From NCBI GenBank assembly GCA_032871835.1, contig CM065296.1, forward strand, positions 53,721,288-53,785,287: DNA of 64,000 nt, written 5' to 3'. The position numbers were made by a program, and so were the translations under genes. This DNA is from Dipteronia dyeriana. Lineage: Eukaryota > Streptophyta > Magnoliopsida > Sapindales > Sapindaceae. Under the pieces are notes generated by a model, which made no database searches, had not been told where the DNA came from, and saw only the letters and a list, made by a program, of their open reading frames with translations. This document shows positions 57,334 through 64,000 of the stretch, in pieces. How positions within the stretch are numbered: position 1 is the stretch's first letter; each line of letters opens with the position of its first letter.

Positions 57334-59770
57334 GTGTGTAGACCTATGAACATTCAAGCAAGAGGTGGATATGAGTACTTCATCACTTTCACAGATGATT
57401 ACTCAAGATTTTGCTATGTGTATCTCATGAGACATAAGTCGGATGCTTTTGACATGTTCAAAGCATTTAAAGCTGAAGTAGAAAATCAGTTTGAGAAACG
57501 CATACAAATTTTGAGGTCTGATAGTGGTGGAGAATATTTATTTGGTGAGTTTCATCAATATCTTATTGATAATGGGATAATTTCTCAGTTTTATACACCA
57601 GGTACACCTCAATAAATGGGGTGGCAGAAAGGAGAAATATAACTTTTTTGGACATGGTTAGGTCTATGTTGAGTTATTCAATGCTCCCTAATTCTTTTTG
57701 GGGATATACTTTACAAACCGCTATATACATTCTAAACGATGTACCATCTAAGTCGGTTCCTAAAACACCGCATGAGTTGTGGACCGGGCGATAGCCTAGT
57801 TTACAACACTTAAGGATATTTGGATGTCCTGCGCACGTGTTAAATGGAAAGACAGAAAAGATGGAGTCCTATTTAGAAAACATGCATATTTGTAGGGTAT
57901 CCAAAAGGAACAAAAATATATTATTTCTATAATCCTTCAGATCTTAAATTATTTGTTTCAACAAATGTTAAATTTATGGAAGGGGACTATATGAATAAAT
58001 TTGTACCTAAAAGTAGAATTGTCCTGAATGAGCTTTCAGGAGATACAATTTCACAAGAGGTTTCACAACCAAGCCCAATTGTAAGTTTCGTACCAACACA
58101 AGATCAACAATCTGCCATACCTCGTCGTAGTGGGAGGGTTAATAGACAACCTGAGAGATACATCGATCTAGGAGAATCTGTAGAGAATCTTTCAGACGAC
58201 GATGATCCCTATAAGTACAAGGAAGCAATGGAAGATGTTGATTGTCGCCATTGGCAAAAGGCAATGCAATCCAAAATTGAATCTATGTTCAAAAACAAAG
58301 TCTGGTCTCTTGTAGACTTGCCTAAAGGGATAAAACCAATCGGGCGCAGGTGGGTATACAAGAGAAAAAGAGGAATGGATGGAAATGTGGAAACCTTGAA
58401 AGCTAGGTTGGTAGCTAAAGGTTATACACAGAAGAAAGGTATCGATTATGAGGAAGCCTTCTCTCCTGTGGCCATGCTTAAATCCATTAGGATACTCTTA
58501 TCCATTGCTACATCTTTAGATCTAGAGATTTGGCAAATGGATGTCAAGATAGCTTTCCATAATGGAAGTCTTGACGAAAGCATCTATATGATGCAACCAG
58601 AAAGATTCATTGAAAAAGGCTAAGAGGAAAAGGTATGCAAGTTGCAAAGATCCATATATGGATTGAAGCAAGCATCCATATCCGGAAACATAAGGTTCGA
58701 TCAAGCCGTGAAAAGTTTTGGATTTATTCAGAACCTTGACGAACCTTGTGTATACAAAAGGATTAAAGACGACAAGTTGGTTTTCCTAGTTCTTTACATT
58801 GATGATAAACTACTCATCAGAAACGATGCAGGTGTATTGACATCAGTAAAATAATGGTTAGCAAAACAATTTGATATGAAGGACTTAGGAGAAGCAAGTT
58901 ATATTCTTGGTATCCAAGTCATAAAGGATAGAAAGAATATAACGATTGCATTATCCCAAGCTTCATACATAGATAAAATCTTGTCTAGGTTTTCCATACA
59001 AGATTCCAAGATAGGTATGTTACCTTTCAGACATGGAATCAAACTTTCTGAGGAACAAGTTCCTAAGAATGAGCATGAAGAGCAATTCACGTGTAAGGTT
59101 CCATATGCTTCAGCATTTGGAAGTCTCATGTATGCAATGCTCTGCACTAGACCAGATATTTGTTTTGTTGTGGGCATAGTTATCAAGTTTCCATCGAAAC
59201 CTGGTCATGATCATTGGACGACAGTTAATCGTTTTTTCAAGTATCTTAGGAGAACGAGAGATTATATGCTTGTATACTCTGGATGGGATTTAATTTCTGT
59301 TGGGTATACTGATTCTAATTTTCAATCAGATTCTGACTCCAGGCGATCAACATCAGGATTTGTGTTTACTATTGGAGGAGGGGCAGTCATATGGAGGAGT
59401 ATTAAGCAATCTTGTATTATTAATTCCACCAAAGAAGCCGAGTATGTTGCCGTATGTAAGGCTGCTAAAGAGGTTGTCAGGCTCCGACAATTCTTGATTG
59501 ACTTGGAAGTGCTTCCTAATGCGAATAAGCAGATCACTATCTATTGTGACAATAGTGGAGTAGTGGCTAATTCGAGAGAACCAATAAGTCATAAGAAAGG
59601 GATACACATTTCATCTTCTGAAGGAAATTATGCATAGAGGTGACGTGACGATTACCAAGATCGTGTCAGCAGAAAATCTAGCGGATCCCTTTACAAAGGC
59701 TCTTCCACAAAAGAGTTTTGATGGACATCTAAAGAACATGGGGATGAAAGATATGACACATTTGCTATAG
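57334..59770 (+). pseudogene. C3 pol: integrase, RT, RNase H
   Basis: Starts inside integrase (GGYEYFITFTDDYSRFCYVY; second Asp in ILRSDSGGEYLF; GVAERR in another frame after the break at 57615). From 57615 to 57960 the sequence is out of frame but recognisable. RT 57976-58854: W-KAMQSKIESM, RRWVYKRKRGMDG, WQMDVKIAFHNGSLDE (His where Leu is usual) and YIDDKLL. RNase H at 59280-59637 has DSNFQSDSDSRRSTSGFVF and KEAEYVAVCKAAKE. A tail continues to 59770 (KALPQKSFDGHLKNMGMKD). Stops at 58621, 58852 and 59635 and the frameshift near 57615 kill it. Confidence 0.85.
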
Positions 59771-59784
59771 AGCAAGTGGGAAAT

Positions 59785-59913
59785 TGTTGTGATTATGCTC
59801 CATAGCAAGAGTATAATAATGTATTTGACAATCTTTTCTTATTAATAAAGTGATTTCTAGTTTAACAAATCTTATAGCATTTATAGTTTAATTATTATAA
59901 TTGTCAAAAGTTG
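59785..59913 (+). repeat. C3 3' LTR, first 129 bp
   Basis: TGTTGTGATTATGCTCC... follows purine-rich AGAGCAAGTGGGAAA. It matches 54668-54790. Interrupted at 59913/59914 by the start of G3. Confidence 0.85.
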
Positions 59914-60797
59914 TCATGTGTGAATTTTGCGCATGAACACGTCATCAACAAAGAGGATAAATGGCCAAGTGGATATCCGAATAAGCATTTAGAAAATATC
60001 CCACAAGACATTACCGAAAGAGAGAGAACCCGAGTAAACAGATGTTGGATAAAGCCTACTCGGGATCAATTAACAACACTTAGGGCTGGTTAAATAACGC
60101 TTCAACTCGGGATCAAATGAAGTTACTCGATATCAAACGACGTTACTCGGGACCAGCAGGTATTACTCTTACTTGGGACAAACATGATGAAAATCAAATA
60201 AAGATCCCAGTGCGTAGCTCACATGGATAGTCATAAAAATACACAGAGATATCCATATCAAAAAAGAGTCCCAATAAAAATATAATATTAAACAAGAAAG
60301 ATTCCCAATCAGGCAGCAGTTTTATTTCTTCAGAAAAACTGCTCCTATAAGGAAATAAGTCCTAATTGGACTACATTACTAGAGTCTCGTTCGCTTTCAA
60401 TACAAGACTCCAAAACAGGAAAGAAGAGAATCAGCTTCAAGCAAGTACATAATTGTAATCAAATACAAAGGTCTATTACATGTACAAGGTAGATTAGGGC
60501 TTTATAAACATATAAATAGACCCATAATCTCGCTAAAAAAAGAGAGATAGACAGCAAGGAATAGAAAAATACAAAGACAAGAAAGAGAGATCAAGAGCTT
60601 GTAAACATCATATTTTCATAGTGGATTTTGGCTTGGTTGATCATTCAACCACCCGTGGATGTTTCTCCGACAATCGGAGTTTTACCACGTAAAATTTGTG
60701 TCTTGATTACCCTCTCTAATCTCTTTCTCTTTGAATTGATAGTCGAAATCCAATCCTTGTTGGCTTTTCTGATACAATCCAGAAATCATCGTCAACA
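59914..60797 (+). repeat. G3 5' LTR
   Basis: 884 bp, TGTCATGTGTG ... CGTCAACA. Nearly identical to the solo LTR at 40943-41831 and only partly similar to G2 LTRs. It ends with the usual 'ccgtggatgtttctccg...gttttaccacgtaaaa' segment. A primer site ATTGGCGTTAAAAGAAGG follows. Confidence 0.9.
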
Positions 60798-60847
60798 ATT
60801 GGCGTTAAAAGAAGGGGCGTACTGAACCTTCGACTTGATTAAAAGCA

Positions 60848-62600
60848 ATGGCAGGAAGCAAAAGCAATTCCGGGGATGTTCAAAAATCTCCGGATAACTT
60901 CTATATTGGCAGTACCTCGTGGGATCTCGCCGAGACAACGGAGAACCAACCTACATACTCGGTGGGGATCCAGCAAGTTCCTCCAACCAGTGGAGATTTG
61001 ACATAACGTTTCTGAGAAGCGTTACAATAATTGATGGCGGATACAGCAAAAGAAGGAATTGATCTACTGGCTGCGGAAGCACAAACTCTTAACCTCCCAC
61101 ACGCGAGGCTTCGTTCGGTCGTAGTAGGGCCAGAAATAAATACACCAGAAGTCAGAAGGAAACTCCAATAAATCAGGCTGGACATGAAATAACTAAAGAG
61201 GAACGACCACGCCAGAGGCAGAACCAGGATCAGACATCCCCGTGCTAGACACAGCAAACATGAACGGTACCGGGATCGGTCGTCATCAGAAGACAGAGAT
61301 CAGCATTATCGCAAGCTTCACCACGGAATCATACGTGAAACCCGGCATCTGAGTAAAGAACCAGAAAGAGGAATGACAATCACCCAGCGGTTCGACCATC
61401 GGGGAAGTCCGGTGGGAGACAGAGACGTCGTAATCCAGAGCCTAACTAGAGAGGTCAAGACCAACAGAAATCAAATGGACGCACTGGTCAGACGTTATGG
61501 CTATAACGATTTATCTGATGACGATTCTGATAGTCCGTTCACCAGGGAAATCTTACAGACCCCATTCCCAAAAAGGTTTAGGATGCCACATGTGGAGCAG
61601 TTTAAGAAGGATACAGATCCAAAGGAGCACGTAAGACGCTATTAAAGTGCTATGGCTCAGCATGCCCACAGCGATCCTTTGTTATGTCTCAACTTTCCAT
61701 AAACTCTAGAAGATATGGGTTCAATGTGGTTCGGGAGATTACCCTCAGCAAGCATCAGAAATTTCAGTGAACTGAGCAGGAGCTTCTCAAGGAAATTCCT
61801 AAGTAATGTTCACAGGAAAAAGTCAGTGGCTCACCTTGCTCAAATAAAATAAGGGAAAGATGAGTAACTGATGAAATACCTTGGGAGATTCGGCCAAGCG
61901 GTATCAGAAATTGGCAGTGCAAACGATGAAGCAATAATCGCTGCATTCATCAACAACTTACAGAATGGACGGCTATCTTTTGATTTAAGAAGAGCCCGAC
62001 TGACCAAATAAGCAGACATGATGGATATGACAGGTGGATATGCACTGGATGAGGAAGAAGAGTTAGCCATAGGAGGATGCGACATGCATGAGAGAAAACC
62101 CGAACTGAAGGATGCCGAGTCTAAGGTGCAGAACCAGAAGGGAAAACAGAAAGGAAATGGCAAAGAAAAGAGCAAAGACGGGGGTAACAGGCGTAATACC
62201 GAGCAAACCACAGACAAATACCGAGGTAGATACACCAACTACACCCATCTTCGGAAAAAACAGGTTGAAATCTTGGCCATTCTAGAAACAAAGAATATGG
62301 TACAAGAGCCACACCGTCAATCTCAATTTGCTCGGTGAGATACAACCAAATACTGTAGGTTCCACAAGAAAACCGGTCATGAGACTTTCAAGTGTTACCA
62401 GCTCAGAGATTACAAAGAAACACTTATTTGGGAAGGATATCTACAGGATGTGATCTTGAAGAAGGATGAAAAATCAAAAGCAAAGAAAGAGATCAGGGCC
62501 GACCATAACTCTGGTCGAGATCAAAGGGCCAGTCCAGAGGCCAATCAAGTAATACATACGATCTTTGGAGGACCATCCACTGGAAGAAGTAACCGAGAAC
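60848..62600 (+). pseudogene. G3 gag
   Basis: ATG at 60848 (MAGSKSNSGDVQKSPDN). The capsid core at 61373-61645 (QRFDHRGSPVGDRDVVIQSL, FPKRFRMPHVEQFKKDTDP) is followed by a stop at 61643 and further breaks. CRFHKKTGHETFKCYQLRDY lies at about 62355-62415. The in-frame stops are mostly single-base changes relative to G2. Confidence 0.8.
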
Positions 62601-62749
62601 GAACTTAGAAAATCAGATAAGCATTAGAAGTAAGATATAACTTTGATATAAACTCGGTCGAGCCAGACCCGAAGAGGGTAAAAAAATGATGGGACCCAAT
62701 AACATTCATAGAAGCAGACTCACATGGTGTCGATGTTCGGCCAAATGAC

Positions 62750-64000
62750 GCCTTAGTCATAAGTGCCCGGATTGGTCACCAGAAAGTCAGGAGAATCCTG
62801 ATAGATAATGGAAGCTCGGTAGACATCATCAATGTAGCCGTCTACTATCAACTCAGGCTAGACCGAAACGACCTATAACCCTTCCATACCCCACTCAGAG
62901 GATTCGTGGGAGTTGAGGTCAGGTCACTCGGGAAGGTAAAGCTACCTGTGAAGATTGGAGTAGAACCTTGCCAGAGAACCGTATTGCTTGACTTCGTGGT
63001 GGTAGACGTGGACAATTGGCCATATAATGCACTATTGAGACGACCATTCCTGAATAAAACTAAGGCCGTAACAGCCACTTATGCCTTAATGATAAAATTC
63101 TCGGCCAAACAGGGGGTCGGGGTAGTTAAGGGATCCCAAGAGATGGCCTAGAGAGCTAACCTTTCAGTATACAAGGACAAGAATGAACAGGTTTGCACTA
63201 TAACATAACCGAGTCAGAAGGAAAAGCCACTATCGTTCAAATTCGGTCCAAGGGAAGAACCGAATGAATCCAAAACTGAACCGGTCGAAGAAATCACCTT
63301 GAAAGAAGATGAACCAAACAAAAAGGTCAAGATCGGAGCCAACCTGGAAGGAAGAGTCAAACAAAGCCTTATTGATCTATTTAAAGAATACAAGGATGTG
63401 TTCGCTTGGAGTCATGAAGACATGGTCGGGATAGATGTCCAAATAATATCCCATCATCTCACAGTAGACCCAAATGCAAAACCGGTGAAACAAAAGAGAA
63501 GATCATTCAATCTTGAAAGAAGTCAGGCGATCAAACAGGAAGTAGAGAAGCTACTCATTGTAGGATCGATTAGAGAAGTCAATTACCTTCAATGGGTGGC
63601 TAATGTAGTCCTCGTCCAAAAGAAGAATGGACAGTGGAGGATGTGCGTAGATTTTACAGACCTGAACAAGGCATGCCCGAAAGATAGTTTTCAACTTTCG
63701 AGGATAGATCAGTTGGTGGACACTACATCAGGCTATGAGCTACTCAGTTTCATGGATGCCTATTCTGGATATAACCAAATCCGGATGAACAAAGCTGACG
63801 AAGAAAAAACAGCATTCACAACTGATCAGGGTTTATACTGTTATATAATAATACCCTTCGGATTGAAAAACGTAAGAGAAACCTATCAAAGGCTGGTCAA
63901 TAAAATCTTTTCGTGACAAATAGGAAGAAACATGGAAGTATACATTGATTATATGCTGACCAAGAGCATCACAACAGATAAGCATACTTCAGATCTGAAA
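62750..64000 (+). pseudogene. G3 pol, protease and RT (partial)
   Basis: Protease region 62760-63160: ARIGHQKVRRILIDNGSS and a frame from 62906 (VGVEVRSLGKVKLPVKIGVEP) to a stop at 63149. RT from about 63440: CVDFTDLNKACPKDSF, SFMDAYSGYNQIRMNKADEEK, then a TGA at 63914. Beyond it the YIDD box reads YIDY (about 63946), losing a catalytic Asp. The window ends inside RT. Confidence 0.85.

Larger units (their letters stand above)
54668..59913 (+). mobile_element. Ty1/copia element C3, internally deleted
   Basis: A long 5' LTR (54668 to about 57120) sharing its first 1.1 kb with the LTR at 20174, then a shortened internal region that starts in the integrase core (gag, protease and primer site missing), RT and RNase H, a polypurine tract (59769-59784) and the first 129 bp of the 3' LTR (59785-59913). 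The 3' LTR is cut by the insertion of G3; its remainder should lie beyond the window. A hAT MITE sits in the 5' LTR. Clade within copia not assigned. Confidence 0.8.
59914..64000 (+). mobile_element. Ty3/gypsy Tat-clade element G3, runs off the window
   Basis: 5' LTR, primer site, gag and first half of pol in plus orientation, the same family as G1 and G2 but a distinct LTR subfamily. It lies within the C3 3' LTR, so it inserted after C3. The five bases before it are AAAGT; the matching copy would be beyond the window. Confidence 0.9.

Noticed and set aside
1..64000. A novel multi-gene system outside transposons
   Set aside because: Apart from the histidyl-tRNA synthetase, every coding block I could identify belongs to known plant transposon types.

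Overview
The window looks like nuclear DNA from a flowering plant, probably a eudicot with a large, repeat-rich genome. It is AT-rich and has one spliced housekeeping gene with plant-type GT/AG introns. Nearly everything else is transposable elements of plant families: Ty3/gypsy of the Tat clade, Ty1/copia, hAT, Harbinger-like, Mutator-like and fold-back elements. I see no prokaryotic genes, CRISPR array, rRNA or convincing tRNA.

Layout. 1-8115: Tat-clade gypsy remnant G1, with an inverse-oriented truncated copia fragment C1 (3115-6497) replacing part of its integrase; it ends at a 20-base vector-like junction (8122-8141). 8819-26165: a nest. Gypsy G4 (5' LTR and gag) holds a decayed autonomous hAT element (9038-23375, transposase on the minus strand). 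The hAT holds a 9.55 kb SIRE-like copia C2 (9467-19020, target duplication ATATT) and a copia LTR (about 20174-21437). 26190-29385: hAT MITEs, a Mutator-like fragment and a large inverted repeat. 29391-43188: TIR element Z1, split by the 12.7 kb Tat element G2 (30106-42839, apparent duplication TATAT). G2 carries an antisense gene and an internal related LTR.

43546-53082 (minus): the only host gene I support, cytosolic histidyl-tRNA synthetase, with seven exons that join in frame to 872 codons without a stop. Its introns 1 and 2 hold a Harbinger-like element with a long palindrome (49819-50714) and a three-level nest (Y 45886-49143, X2 46519-48963, Z2 46787-47691). 54305-59913: copia LTR sequence and copia C3, with a hAT MITE in its 5' LTR. 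59914-64000: Tat element G3, inserted in the C3 3' LTR and running off the window.

Working together: only the synthetase appears functional. No retroelement has an uninterrupted polyprotein; each shows stops, frameshifts or lost catalytic residues. I did not find a previously undescribed system. The items most worth a second look are the vector-like junction, the antisense gene inside the Tat elements, the intronic palindrome, and the datable nesting with empty sites. All boundaries were read by eye; outer edges without target duplications are approximate.
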